NCBI GenBank assembly: GCA_034696485.1 | Contig: JAQIWT010000452.1 | Coordinates: forward strand, 1 to 19,997 | Direction of reading: 5' to 3' | Source of the DNA: Isohypsibius dastychi | Taxonomy: Eukaryota; Tardigrada; Eutardigrada; Parachela; Isohypsibiidae | DNA length: 19,997 bases | Part shown: positions 9,490-19,996 of the stretch, in pieces | How the letters are laid out: every line of letters begins with the position of its first letter | Numbering within the stretch: position 1 is the first letter of the stretch | Made by a program: the position numbers and the translations under genes | The notes under the pieces: generated by a model | What the model was told of the DNA's origin: nothing | The model's input: only the letters and a program-made list of their open reading frames with translations | Databases searched by the model: none

Positions 9490-11804
9490 ATGACAGAATC
9501 GAATTTTTCGGCAGGAATATGGCATTTTCCAAAAATCTCCTCACACCCTCGGATCAAGCTGAACAATCATATCGTGTCACTTTCAAATGCTTCACCGTAT
9601 GTATTGTTTCTGGTGTTCCTCTGCTTCATCTCACCATCAAGCTCCACTCAGCCCAACATCGTTTTCATTCTGGCTGATGATCTCGTAAGCTAGCACCATT
9701 TTTACTCACCTTGTAATGATCCAAATGAAAGTGCCACACAGGGCTGGAACGACGTCAGCTTTCATGGCTACAACGAAATTCCCACACCGCATATCGACCT
9801 TCTTGCTAACAGCGGAGTTATCCTCAACGGTTATTACACCCATTACATGTGTACACCATCAAGGGTTGCACTCATGACTGGGAAGTATCCAATGCGCTTT
9901 GGTAAACGATTTTGGCGAAAGCCTTGTACTTGGAAAACGACCGATAAAGCGAGAAAAATTGACCTTGCAGGACTCCATAGGCATGTCCTTAGAATAGGGG
10001 AAGACAGAGGACTCGACTTAAATCAACGTATCCTTCCACAATATCTCAAAGAACTTGGGTACAATACACATTTGATTGGCAAGGTAACCCCCCTTCTGAC
10101 CACAGCTTGATTTCGCCTGATTCATTCATTACGTAGTGGCACCTGGGCTACAGCAGGAAGGAAATGACCCCCAGTTGAGTTGTTTTCGTCTTATTCTTGA
10201 AGGTTCTGAACAAATTTCATTGTAGCAAAGCGAGGGTTCGATTCTTTCTTCGGCTACTATCTCGGCATGGGAGACTATTACAACTATACTCAAACTGACG
10301 TGAGTGCAGTACTGCTAAAAGAGTTCATGCAGTGCGATAATGACCAACTAGTTGGTCATTATCGCACTGCATGAACTCTTTTAATAGATGTGATTAACAG
10401 AAAGTGCCTCCGCCGTTCGTTGGTTTTGATTTGTGGAACAACCTTGAACCGGCGTGGGAGTACAAGGGAAGGTATGCGACCAGCTTGTTCACAGAAAAAG
10501 CTGTTGACGTCATTAAAGGTCATGATAGTGAAAAAGTAAACCCACCAAAATCCGAACCGTAAAATGGACCGATACACTTTGTTCCCGTAGCCTTTATTTC
10601 TGCTTCTTTCTCACATGGCGCCGCATTTCGCAAATGCAAATGATCCAGTGCAAGCTCCACCAGAGTATATCGATAGATACAAGCACATCAAGCACGAAGG
10701 TCGTAGGAAATATGCAGGTAACCTTTCCTGAGGGCGTTTATGTTTTTTAAGGTCATCCTTGTCGCTGCTTACAGCGACTGTGTCCGTCCTGGACGACTCA
10801 GTTGGACAGGTTTTCGACGCATTGAAAGCGAAAGGCATTTTAAACAACACGATCATCATCTTCAGTTCCGATAACGGTGGTCAAGGACAAGAGATTGTTC
10901 CGTTCTTGAAAGACGTTGGTGTCTTCACCCATGCGAACAACTGGCCCTTGAGGGGCGCTAAACACACGCAGTGAGGCTCACCACTTGACATCGCAATATC
11001 AACCTAAACTGATGTAATACTTTAAACTTTGACTGACAGATGGGAAGGGGGTGTGCGGGTGGCTGCATTTGTTTGGAGCCCCCTGCTGGCTAAAAGCTGC
11101 CGAGTCTCCACTGAAATGTACCACATCAGTGACTGGTTGCCTACACTGTACAAACTAGCCGGTGGGCAACAAGAACTGCCTAACCTGGATGGTTACGCTA
11201 TTTGGCAATCTATTGCGGAGGCAACACCCTCTCCGAGAACCGAGATTTTGTATCAGATCGACCCTGTATGGAACGAGTACGCAATTAGATGGAACCAGTT
11301 CAAACTGATTATGAACAGCACCGTTAAACATGGAATCAAAATGGATCGCTGGTAAAGGTCATGATCAAATTTGTTTGACTCGAATTGGGTGTACCCTAGC
11401 TCACTGTTTCCAGGTATGAACCAGAAGACGGCATACAAGATCATCTACTTCTTGATGTCCCTGGTGCTTTGCGTTGCAATGACCAGAATTTAGTCTCTCA
11501 AATACCGTGTGATGGCAACATCGCACCGTGTCTTTTTGACATTCTTGCTGACCCATGTGAACGCGTCAACATCGCTGAGAACCACCCCGATATCGTCGAA
11601 CGCTTGGTCAGCAAAATCAAAGCCATGAATGCGACCACCATCACGCTGGAGTTTGGGCCACTTGATCAGCGTGCAGCAGAGGCAACACAGAGAACCGGCA
11701 CAATTCTCCCTTGGTTGGAAGAGTATAAAATTTCTTTTGGTCAAAAAGCAGGTGTGTTGGTGCTGACCTTCTGTTTTCAGTTCACACATGTTTCCACGAG
11801 ATGA
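9490..11804 (+). CDS. Arylsulfatase B-like sulfatase, complete
   Basis: Ten exons: 9490-9684, 9742-9901, 9971-10083, 10137-10173, 10226-10299, 10401-10535, 10591-10717, 10775-10970, 11040-11351, 11414-11804. All phases close, giving 579 aa (human ARSB is ~530). The enzyme should hydrolyse sulfate esters, for example on N-acetylgalactosamine 4-sulfate, in lysosome or secretory pathway. A hydrophobic signal ([11 protein letters not shown]) precedes [16 protein letters not shown], where the two Asp bind metal. The signature C102-T-P-S-R holds the cysteine converted to formylglycine. GKWHLG, HMAPH, SSDNGG and NNWPLRGAK complete the active site, so it looks catalytically intact. [14 protein letters not shown] and [15 protein letters not shown] are typical of the B/I/J subgroup. 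Intron 9902-9970 (69 nt) is stop-free and 3n; removing it restores an ARSB-like RFGLHRHV...[10 protein letters not shown]. The start is uncertain: ATG 9490 has a good context (accATGa), but an in-frame ATG at 9430 or an upstream exon is possible, since the n-region before the signal is long. Confidence 0.88.
10316..10383. repeat. Perfect 68-bp palindrome without spacer, in sulfatase intron 5
   Basis: The arms 10316-10349 and 10350-10383 are exact reverse complements meeting at CTAG (10348-10351). The left arm begins taaaagagttcatgcagtgc and the right arm ends gcactgcatgaactctttta. It fills 68 of the 101 nt of intron 10300-10400. Removing one 34-bp arm would leave a 67-nt intron, the usual size here. 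Confidence 0.95.
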
Positions 11805-11900
11805 GCTGTAGCTCCAAATACAACTGACCTGGAACTAAATCTTGAAACATCCCGATTTATTTTGAGTCGAGAACTTTATTTGAGTCAAGTCATATTGACA

Positions 11901-11906
11901 AATAAA
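11901..11906 (+). promoter_or_regulatory. Poly(A) signal AATAAA for the sulfatase gene
   Basis: A canonical hexamer 97 nt after the TGA stop codon. Confidence 0.6.
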
Positions 11907-12466
11907 AAGCATGCATTTCGCTTTAATTCAATTTACCACACTTTTTGGGTCGTTAGTCACCACCAACAGCGTGGTTGACGCAAGACCACAGCAGTGGTGC
12001 TAATTACTGAGCCATCCATGATCTTAAACAGAAAATGGAATGTTTTTTTATACAACTCCCCGTGGTGAATTTCCAGTCATTGAAGTTAACTGCGTAAAAG
12101 ACCCGCAGAGAAAGAGCGACAGAAGGTTCATCCGGATAGCACGACTGGCTATTCATTTCTGATTTTACGCTCCACAAGGCTCGGTTGTTCGCGTGAAGTC
12201 AGCGAAAAAAATCGAAGTGAACAATGAATTTTCCGTGGCTTGAAACATTTGAATGGTCCAAATAAGCTCATTAGCCTCGTCAACAGGAAGAAGCATCCCC
12301 TTAACATGCGTGATGTTGTTAGGTATAACAAAACTTTCCTGTCTCCTCTGAGCAAGGTCGCAATTGAAGATTTTTTCTTGATGTCGAGCCATTGACAAGC
12401 CACCACTGTAAGGCACCAATTACCTCCACATACGTAGGCTTCGGGGTACATATATTCATGTTCATC
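11907..12466. other. Intergenic, 5' flank of the guanylate cyclase
   Basis: No supported plus-strand exon. A minus-strand frame (ATG near 12393, TAA ending at 12165; 75 codons) is open and has a protein-like composition, but no family or splice context supports it. The cyclase promoter should lie here; I cannot place it. Confidence 0.45.
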
Positions 12467-15400
12467 ATGCGTGAGGTGTCTATTAGGTTGACTAGGGCCC
12501 AACAGTGTTTCACTATGCTGATGTTGTTCACTCTACTCCTGGTGCACCAGGCGACATTAAGTGACAGTAGAGCAGTCATCAACGTCAATATTGTGACCAT
12601 GGGCCAGCTGTATCCAAATGCTTTGCCGTCGATGGCTTACAATACGCCCGCAGTGGAAATTGCTGTCGCCGAAGTTCAAGAACTCTACAAAGAGAAATTT
12701 AACTTTCGCCTGTCGTATCTCACTGATCGTAAAATAAAAGATTGTGTGCAGTTGTTAGATGAAACCATTCATCTCCTGAGTGAATGGTACTACAAAAACG
12801 AGACCGACTTGGAATCTGAGAACAGCCTTACCGTTCTGATCAGTCCAGGTAGAAAACTTACGTGCTGCTGGGGCAGCTGCAGTTGTTTTGTAGGCTCACG
12901 GTTGCATTTTATGTCTGTGTTCCTTTCCAGGATGCAGTGAGACACCCCTAGTCAACCGTCTTGTGGCCGAATGGAATCTGCTATACATTTCAACGTAAGC
13001 AAGCAATAAAGCACCCGGTGCTCTTATAATTCTTTGGTGTAATGAGAAACGAAGTAAGAACGTTCTTAGTTTGTCATAGTAAGAAAGGATTTTTGAAAAT
13101 CGAGGACAATTTGAAGCTTCCAAGCCATTTCTTGCTGTTATCCTGTACAATACCGTCCAAAATATTCATCAGAGTTCTTGAAGTAACGTGAATCTTAATA
13201 TTGAATGTTAATGTTTGTTTTCTGAGTTTTCTACCGATGTTTAACGATTTTGATAATTAAAGCTCACTGAAAACACGTGTTTTCTTTTACATTTTTAGAG
13301 TTGTGACGGACATCATAGTTCGTGATAAGAACATCAGCCCCACATATCTCTCAGTATCCTTCATCTCACTGCCAGAGTATGCAGACACCATAGTTTCTGT
13401 ATTGAGCTTCTACAAATGGTCGACGGTCTTCATCGTCATCGACATGGACTCCCTGCCAGGATATCTGTACTTTGGTCTCATGTTGGATGAGGCATTGAGT
13501 AAAGTTCCCCACACGGTCAAGTATCTGCGCCGAGTTGAATCAAAGAAAGGAACATTTCCAGCACTTCTTCAAGACTTCCAGAGTCTGAGCCGAGGTGATT
13601 CGTTGCACTGCTAGTCCCCACTATGTGCATAACAGAAACCAATTAATTTTTAGTCATGATGTATTTTGGCCAAGCAGCCGGTACAAGGAAACTACTGGTA
13701 AGACCAGAGTGCGGTTTTTATCTGGAATCCACACTCATTTCCATCTGAAAATTCTGTGAAAATTTGCATTTTGCATTTTTTGTGGAGTGTCCTCAATGTT
13801 GTTCAAATTATTGCAGATTGAAGCCGCAAGATTGAATATGACCCAAGGCGAGCATGTTAGTGGGGTCTTCTGAATACATATACATGCAATATATTTTCGG
13901 TGTTTTTTACTTTCTAGGTTTACATTACCTACGAAAACTTTCGAGCTCCTTGGCTGTACGGGAACTTGACGTGGAACTACATGGACAATAACGACGACGT
14001 AAGGAGTCTGCATAACTTTTGACTTAGAGCAGACACGAGGAGATATTTTCTAGGATGCGAAACTTGGCTTTTCCTCTCTTCTCATTGTCATGCCCAATTC
14101 TGTCGACAGTATGTCTTCCGGGCTCACTCGGCGTGCAAAATTACAGCACGAAATGAAAAGGCGGTCCATTGGTAATTACAATGTTTCCAAAGAGAAGTAC
14201 AATGAAGTATGTAAATGCCCGGCGCCGTTTATTAACGAACAGTTTCTAACGACGCGATTGGTCCAAGGCGTTCCCCATTTTTGTCACTGGATATGCAGCC
14301 ACCCATATATATGCCCAAGTGACTAAAGTGACCATAATTTGATTGGTTGTTTGAACAGTGTGTTTTTTCAAAAGGTTCTGAACAAAACACTCACCAATAA
14401 CGAAATGTTCGATGTTCGGGACAGCAAGAGCTTCATCAAAGAATTTTTCAATCGGAGCTTCCACACTGATGCCGGCGAATATTTCCTTAGTGAGTCTGGT
14501 GAACGCAGACTGGACCTTGTCGTCAGAAAGTTCGATGATTCAGGAATTCTTCGTGAGGTAAAATTCTCCTTCGATATCTCTATATCTGTCTCTCACATGG
14601 TCATCTTTCAATTGCCAGCCTTTTCTGGTCTACGATGCCAAAACGTCCAGAATCGCTGAAATAGAAGCTGTACCCTGGACTGAAGGGTTCTGGCCACCTA
14701 AGAATGAACCACACTGCGGATACGAAGGAAAAAGTTCACGATGCATTCCTCAAAGTAAGGCTATCCATTCTCAGCTGGTCTCCAGATTGGAACCCCCAGA
14801 CCCCCGAATAAAATATGGGTGACATTGTGTAATTCTGATATTTTCACGCTGTGTAACCCCCAGGCACAATGGAGCGCATTGCTCCTATCATTGGGGCATC
14901 CGTTGCGGTCTTTCTGCTGGTTCTTCTACTTGGTTTTGTAATCGCCCGGCAAGTTTTTTGTTTGTTCTCCTTAATCAATCTCTAATTAACAGTGTTTTTT
15001 GTATTGAATTAGAAATCGTTTCATGGCTGCGGTGCTGTTTGATATTTGGTGGCGCATCCCCAGCGAAGATCTGCTGGTTGGCCTGAACAAAAACCGAAAT
15101 CTGTTCCCACCTAGTGTGACCAACGTCCAAGCTTCCCGAATGCACATGTCCTCAGAGCAGGTTTGTGAGCCCATGATTGGTCAGCCGTGGATTTCATTAA
15201 ACTTGATTTATCAGTCTTCACCTGTATTCGTTGCGCTCTGGAAAGGGAAAGAAGTCTTGGTGCAGCCGATGAAAATAGACTCTGCTCTTTGGTACAAGCA
15301 ACAGGTTAAAATATCCATGGATGAGCGTGTTACATCCAATAAAAACCTGCTGAAAAAAATGCTTTTGGTAAAAAATAACTGATTGGATATCTTCGCTGAT

Positions 15401-17184
15401 AACAAGGTGGTCTTTCAGTGGCGCGATTTCTCTCACAACAACATCGTACGGTTGTTCGGACTGGCTCTTGTGGATAAAGGGAACGTCATGCTCCCATCTT
15501 TCGTCAGTGACTACATGGAGCGTGGTTCACTATGGGACCTATTCGGAACAGAAATGAATTTCAGCGTTGAATTTTTGGCTTCATTTGCACAGGATATGAT
15601 TCAGGTGATTTTCGGTGCAGCAAAGTGTTGCAATACTATGCATGTTAAATCAACAATTACATTGCAGGGACTGAAATTCATTCATACTTCGGGTTTCATT
15701 CACCATGGCTCGATCACCAGCAAGCATTGCGTATGTGACAAGTACTTCACAATAAAAATCGCCGACCTTGCATTCGCTGATATCACAACAGCATTTCTCG
15801 GCTGTTTCGATCTGAAAGACTGTCTTCAAGAGATGGCTAAAACACCGTGGACAGGCCCTGAAAAGCCACCAGAAAGTGAGCTGGGGCAACAACAGGCTGA
15901 TATCTTTTCAGTTGGCGTGGTTCTGTCGGAAATATTCACTAAGAAACGCTGCACAGACTCGGCTGAAAAAGGTTAGACTTCGCCAAAATTCAAACTAAAC
16001 CAGTGATGTATCCTCAGAAATATTGCATTCAGACGATCTTCCTGGTCGGGCTCTGCAGTCTGTACCATCACTGAAACGTGAAATCGAGCCGATTCCAGAA
16101 ATACCTGGGGCTTTACTGAGCATAATAAACGGCTGTTTGAACACATCCCCAAATCAACGACCAACCGTGCTATCACTGGAAACCTGGCTGACCAAAACTC
16201 TCCAAGATGTCTATGGCATCCAACGAAGACGGCAAAATCTGGTTGATGACATCCTCCAGCGCTTAGGTCTTCACGCTGAAGAGTTGGAGATTCAAGTGGA
16301 TCGCCGAACAGCAGATCTGACAAGAGAGACTGAGCGGTGTGACCAGTACCTGGAAATGCTGCTACCTAAGTAATCTAAGTGAAACTGATTGGAATTTTGT
16401 GTCACAATTAATTCTAGACAAATCGTCGGAAAGTTGCGTAACGGCAGGACCGTAGATGCGGAAATTTTCGAGCAGATAACGATCATGTTTTCGGATCTTA
16501 ACGGGTTTGTGGAGTTTGTATCGAGCAATCCACCCTTCGCTGCAACGAGCGCCATTTGCGCAGTTGAAGCTGCGTTTGACAAACTTCTACCACTCTTCGA
16601 CGTGCGCAAAGTGGAAGCTATTACTGACTCCTTCATGGTATGAAGGTCAAAGTAAGGTTTCCAGATTGCTCTCATCCGTTTTCTTGTAGACGTCTAGCGG
16701 CGTTCCAAATCGGAACGGGAACACTCACGTATTCCAAGTCAGTGGATTCGCACTATTTCTTCAGCACGAGTTTTCAACTGAAGCAAGTTTGGAATTATGG
16801 AAGGACCAACTTCGTGTTGGAATCCATACGGGTATATGATCTGGGTGATAGGTCACTAGAGAAAAAAAATACGATCGTCATTTCTTAGGTCCATGTGCGG
16901 CAGGAATCGTCGGTTTTCGAAGGTTGAAATACTGCTTGTGAGTGAAGAAGAGCGCTGTACTAACAAAGCGTTTATCAAGTTCAAATTTTGAATGCAGGTT
17001 TGGTGACACGATCAATACAGCAAGCAGGATGTGCAGTCATGGATTGCCGGGCAAAGTGCACCTGAGCTCGTCATCGGCGAAGCTTCTCATGCGATCACCC
17101 TCAGCGCAGTTGGAGCATCGTGGCAAGATTGAAATCAAAGGAAAAGATTCCATGGACACTTACTGGCTTCACAGTCTGCGCTAG
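12467..17184 (+). CDS. Receptor-type (natriuretic-peptide-receptor-like) guanylate cyclase, complete
   Basis: Nineteen exons: 12467-12848, 12931-12994, 13299-13594, 13654-13697, 13817-13855, 13918-13998, 14054-14206, 14375-14557, 14619-14754, 14864-14948, 15013-15160, 15215-15367, 15419-15604, 15668-15971, 16018-16369, 16418-16637, 16690-16831, 16889-16937, 16998-17184. The sum is 3204 nt, 1067 aa, almost the size of mammalian GC-A. It makes cGMP at the plasma membrane. A signal peptide (MLMLFTLLLV) leads into an ANF-receptor-type ectodomain (VNIVTMGQLYP...). One TM segment spans about 465-487 (IIGASVAVFLLVLLLGFVIA). The kinase-homology domain (HNNIVRLFG, GSLWDLF, ADIFSVGVVLSEIF) has HHGSITSKH in place of the HRD loop, so it is a pseudokinase, as in the family. 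A linker coiled coil leads to the cyclase: metal Asp895 (FSDLNGF) and Asp939, guanine-specifying Glu935 (KVE) and Cys1005 (YCLFGDT), and NTASRM with Asn1012 and Arg1016. All catalytic positions are kept. ATG 12458, three codons upstream, is an alternative start. Introns 15161-15214 and 15605-15667 are stop-free and 3n. The ligand is unknown. Confidence 0.9.
12995..13298 (+). other. Intron 2 (304 nt) of the guanylate cyclase gene
   Basis: The longest intron of this gene, gtaagc...tttttag, with a Thr codon split ac|a. I see no further structure in it. Confidence 0.7.
14949..15012 (+). other. GC-AG intron in the guanylate cyclase gene
   Basis: The donor is GCAAGT, matching the strong consensus of the rare GC-AG class; the acceptor is gaattag. 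Joining cg|a gives Arg and keeps the frame from the transmembrane exon (ending FVIAR) into NRFMAAVLFD. The GT available four bases downstream would break the frame with this acceptor. Confidence 0.75.
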
Positions 17185-17382
17185 CAGAATATTCCAGTTG
17201 GGCATTTACTACATAGTATCGATCAAAGCTGACAATTGCTAATTTGATTATATTCTGTTGATTACGACGTTCATTGTAGGGCTTGGTTATCTCACCGTGC
17301 AGGACGGGAGTCACTTTTGCTTGAGGCTTTAAATTAGAACTGGTTTATATATTTTCACAGACAAACACTTGTCCCAATGGTA

Positions 17383-17388
17383 AATAAA
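17383..17388 (+). promoter_or_regulatory. Poly(A) signal AATAAA for the guanylate cyclase
   Basis: A canonical hexamer about 200 nt after the TAG stop. Confidence 0.55.
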
Positions 17389-17705
17389 TTTCTTGAATAC
17401 GAACTTACGAAGCAGGGGAAATTCTTGAAATCATTTCGCAAGCGGGTGCTCTCTGTATATTTTCTGTCGTTGAAATTATGATGCATATTGATCACCAATT
17501 TCTCTAGATTTTGAAACTTATTCACAATTTATGGCCCGTAAGGAATAAGATCGAGTGCTGGCTCGATTATAGGTGTGATAAGATATGGCTGGACGAACAG
17601 CGTGGTAGTCTTTCTGTTTAATTCTGGTTGTAGTCGCTTGTTCTTGAAGTGAAGAGCTGTCTGTTTTCGGAGTGGAACCGTCAGTCTATAGACATATCAG
17701 TGAAG
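17389..17705. other. Intergenic, 5' flank of the UDP-glycosyltransferase
   Basis: AT-rich, with no supported exon. The presumed 5' UTR runs into gtgaagATG at 17706. No clear promoter element is visible. Confidence 0.45.
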
Positions 17706-19401
17706 ATGTCAGTCCAGAATCGAAAACACATTGTAATGATGGCTTATCCAGCATTTGGCCACGTGACACCGTTACTGGAACTTGCCAGAAGGCTCGGTGA
17801 TTATCATGACATTTCTTTTGTCACATCAAGAACCTTCACACCACTGCTTGAAAAGCACGGACTCCTTCCTGGAGGAATCAAAGTCACCCCATTGCCAGAC
17901 AAGGTGGATGGCACTGATACCAGCGTCAGTGTGGCAAGAATCGCTGTAACAACCGATAATATGGCCGAAGCCCAGGTTGCGTATTTCCGGACGAATAATG
18001 GGAATGTCTTCACTGACCAAAGTGGAAGAATCGTCCATGCAGTCATAGCAGATTCACCTATATCGGGGGCGCTAAACTACTGGGCTGATCGAGGACTCCC
18101 AATTTACATCTTCACTCCGTTTGCTGCAATGTTCTTTGTTGACAAAATCAACATCGATGAGAACACGCCCGGTGTACCGGACGAGCTGACTCTAAGGAAT
18201 TTGGTTGTTGTACCTGGGGTTCCTGAGAAGTAAGAGCAATGATTGGAAAAAGCATCTCTCGTGATCCACCGTTATTGCCCCCCCCCCCCCCAATCTTTGA
18301 CCCTAATCCTTTTAAACTCAAACGTTCGCCAAGCATAGATTTTTGTAGGAAATTGTTCTTTTTATTTCAGTGCGTTGTTATGTAAGCTCTGATAAACAAA
18401 CAGTTTGTCATTTCAGAAATGCGATTCCGTTCTTGCCGGCTGCTCTTAAACGGCATACCCTGGATGTGAAGCAGCTCGCCTCAAAGGCTGCCGGAATACT
18501 GTTCAACTCCGATGAAACTCTGGAAAGTGAAATCAAGCAATACCTCGAGTCGCATCCAGTAACAAAAAATGTACCACTGAAGTTTGTTGGTCCTCTTTTT
18601 CCTTCATCGTGGGACACCCGGAGCCGGTTGGATGCTGAGAGCAAGCCGAGCTACTCTTTCATCCCTGACGAGGCTGGATACAGCGAAAATGATACAGTCT
18701 CTCAAATGGTCAAAACCTGGTTGGACGGTCAAACCAATGGCTCTGTGGTCTATGTGTCATTTGGCTCAATGTTGTCACTTCAGTCACATCAATTGAAGGA
18801 GCTAGCAAAAGGTTTACTAGACCTCAACCGACCTGTCATTTGGTCATTGAAAGAAGCTCTGCAAAATCAGTTACCAACAGATATTCAGACCCGATTTCGA
18901 GACAGAAACGATCTAGTGCTCACCTGGGTTCCTCAAAAGCTGGTTTTATCACATCGGTCAACCAGGGTAAGACTATGCTCTGCTTTCGGTCAGCAGAGTT
19001 CATCCTAGAAGACATTGAAACTCTGTTCAACAAGACAAGCTGATATATCGTTTCAGGTGTTCGTCACTCATACTGGGTGGAACAGTTTGATAGAGAGTCT
19101 TTTCTGTGGGGTTCCAATGGTGGCGTGGCCGATGTTCGGGGACCAGTTTCAAAACGCAGAATTTGTGCAACATCAGGGCACTGGAAAAAAGATTCTGGCT
19201 GGAACGGCCATTGAGACTGAATTGATCGTCACGAGTGAAACGGTGCGAATGGTGATAGAAGATGTCGCAGGCTGGGCGGATGCGTCAAAGGAGCCAACTT
19301 GTGTGATCACAGCGATGAAGTGGCGAGAGATATTGGAGGTTTCCGTCTCGCCAGGAGGTCGGTCAGCGGCTGCACTACTGGAACTGGCGTTTGCGATATA
19401 G
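17706..19401 (+). CDS. Soluble UDP-glycosyltransferase (GT1 family, plant-like PSPG box)
   Basis: Three exons (17706-18229, 18417-18966, 19057-19401) encode 472 aa. The enzyme should transfer a sugar from a UDP-sugar to small lipophilic acceptors (detoxification, pigments, sterols). The N-terminal [15 protein letters not shown] holds the catalytic His19, with ADSPISGAL as the likely partner Asp region. The C-terminal half has [11 protein letters not shown] and a PSPG donor-binding box of exactly 44 residues (345-388): [10 protein letters not shown] at the start, [12 protein letters not shown] (362-373) in the middle and FGDQ at the end. Most animal UGTs have an ER signal peptide and a C-terminal membrane anchor. 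This one has neither, so it should be cytosolic, like plant and bacterial members. In the PSPG box the usual Gly before FVTH is Val, and Arg precedes it (STRVFVTH); the splice junction falls exactly there. The exon 2 acceptor at 18416 is chosen because the one at 18370 leads to an early stop. The ATG at 17706 gives a normal plant-type N-terminus. Confidence 0.9.
18278..18291 (+). repeat. Poly-C tract, 14 nt
   Basis: A second long C run, in intron 1 (18230-18416) of the glycosyltransferase gene, followed by AATC. Confidence 0.9.
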
Positions 19402-19520
19402 ATATGCTTGACATGTTTCACGATCATTGTGTTTTTGAGTTCGCTCAGCCAGTTTCTTGATGTCACAAAATATTTATAGTGGTCATGCGGCATTTCATGA
19501 AAAAAAATAACATAATCACT

Positions 19521-19598
19521 GCGCTCACGGGTGTTGCACGGGTGTTGATTGCGCTCACGGGTGTTTCACGGGCGTTCATTGCGCTCACGGGTGTTTCG
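19521..19598. repeat. Minisatellite, 30-bp unit, about 2.6 copies
   Basis: Units start at 19521, 19551 and 19581, each with gcgctcacgggtgtt. Within a unit, cacgggtgtt is itself nearly repeated, so the array is a higher-order repeat of a ~15-bp half-unit. It lies between the convergent glycosyltransferase and Ulp1-like genes. Confidence 0.85.
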
Positions 19599-19603
19599 TT
19601 TTT

Positions 19604-19996
19604 TTATTTTCTGGAACGTTTAGTAGCTGGTTTTCCAGCTTTTTCAGACAGCGGAATTTTTGGGTGCCACAATCTTGGTACCAGGAAATGAACAACTTTT
19701 GCTACATTCGTAAAAGTTACGTCCTTCTTCGAATTAGCAGGCGGAAAAGGCAGTAGTCGGCGATTTTCAAAACAATTCATGAGATGTGGCCGCATTTTGT
19801 CGTGGTCAAATGTCACCGTGCTTGGGTCCTCGCCAAAACCAAAGGCTGTCCCCATGGCTATTGCGTGCAGACCACAGTCCAGGCCACGTTGTCTTTGGCA
19901 ATTGACATAGGTCACAAGAACTTCTGTCCCTTCTTGAAGCTTGAGGAGATGTCCGAGAAGCCGCTTAGTCTCGTCACTCATGGCATTACCCAAAGA
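19604..19996 (-). CDS. Ulp1/C48-like cysteine protease, C-terminal fragment
   Basis: The minus-strand frame is open from the right edge of the window to TAA at 19606-19604; the N-terminal part lies outside. The visible 130 residues contain CQRQRGLDCGLHAIAMGTAFGFG, written here only as its key parts: an upstream Gln and the DCGLHAIA block that holds the nucleophilic Cys of Ulp1/SENP-type (clan CE, C48) peptidases. Downstream lie FDHDKMRPHLMNCFE and PFPP, a tail frequent in C48 proteins encoded by animal DNA transposons and their domesticated relatives. The catalytic His and Asp should be upstream, outside the window. The C-terminus is basic (KPATKRSRK), like a nuclear signal. An AATAAA overlaps the stop codon on the minus strand. 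A transposon-derived gene is more likely than a true SUMO protease, but that is inference. Confidence 0.6.
   Translation of the reverse strand, partial: SLGNAMSDETKRLLGHLLKLQEGTEVLVTYVNCQRQRGLDCGLHAIAMGTAFGFGEDPSTVTFDHDKMRPHLMNCFENRRLLPFPPANSKKDVTFTNVAKVVHFLVPRLWHPKIPLSEKAGKPATKRSRK

Noticed and set aside
11752-11780. Possible intron (cag|gtgtgt...ttttcag) near the sulfatase C-terminus
   Set aside because: Only 29 nt, well below the shortest supported intron here (about 51 nt); the frame reads through to a stop.
12319-12600. Minus-strand frame across the cyclase start
   Set aside because: It overlaps the supported signal peptide and ectodomain exon on the other strand; a shadow frame.
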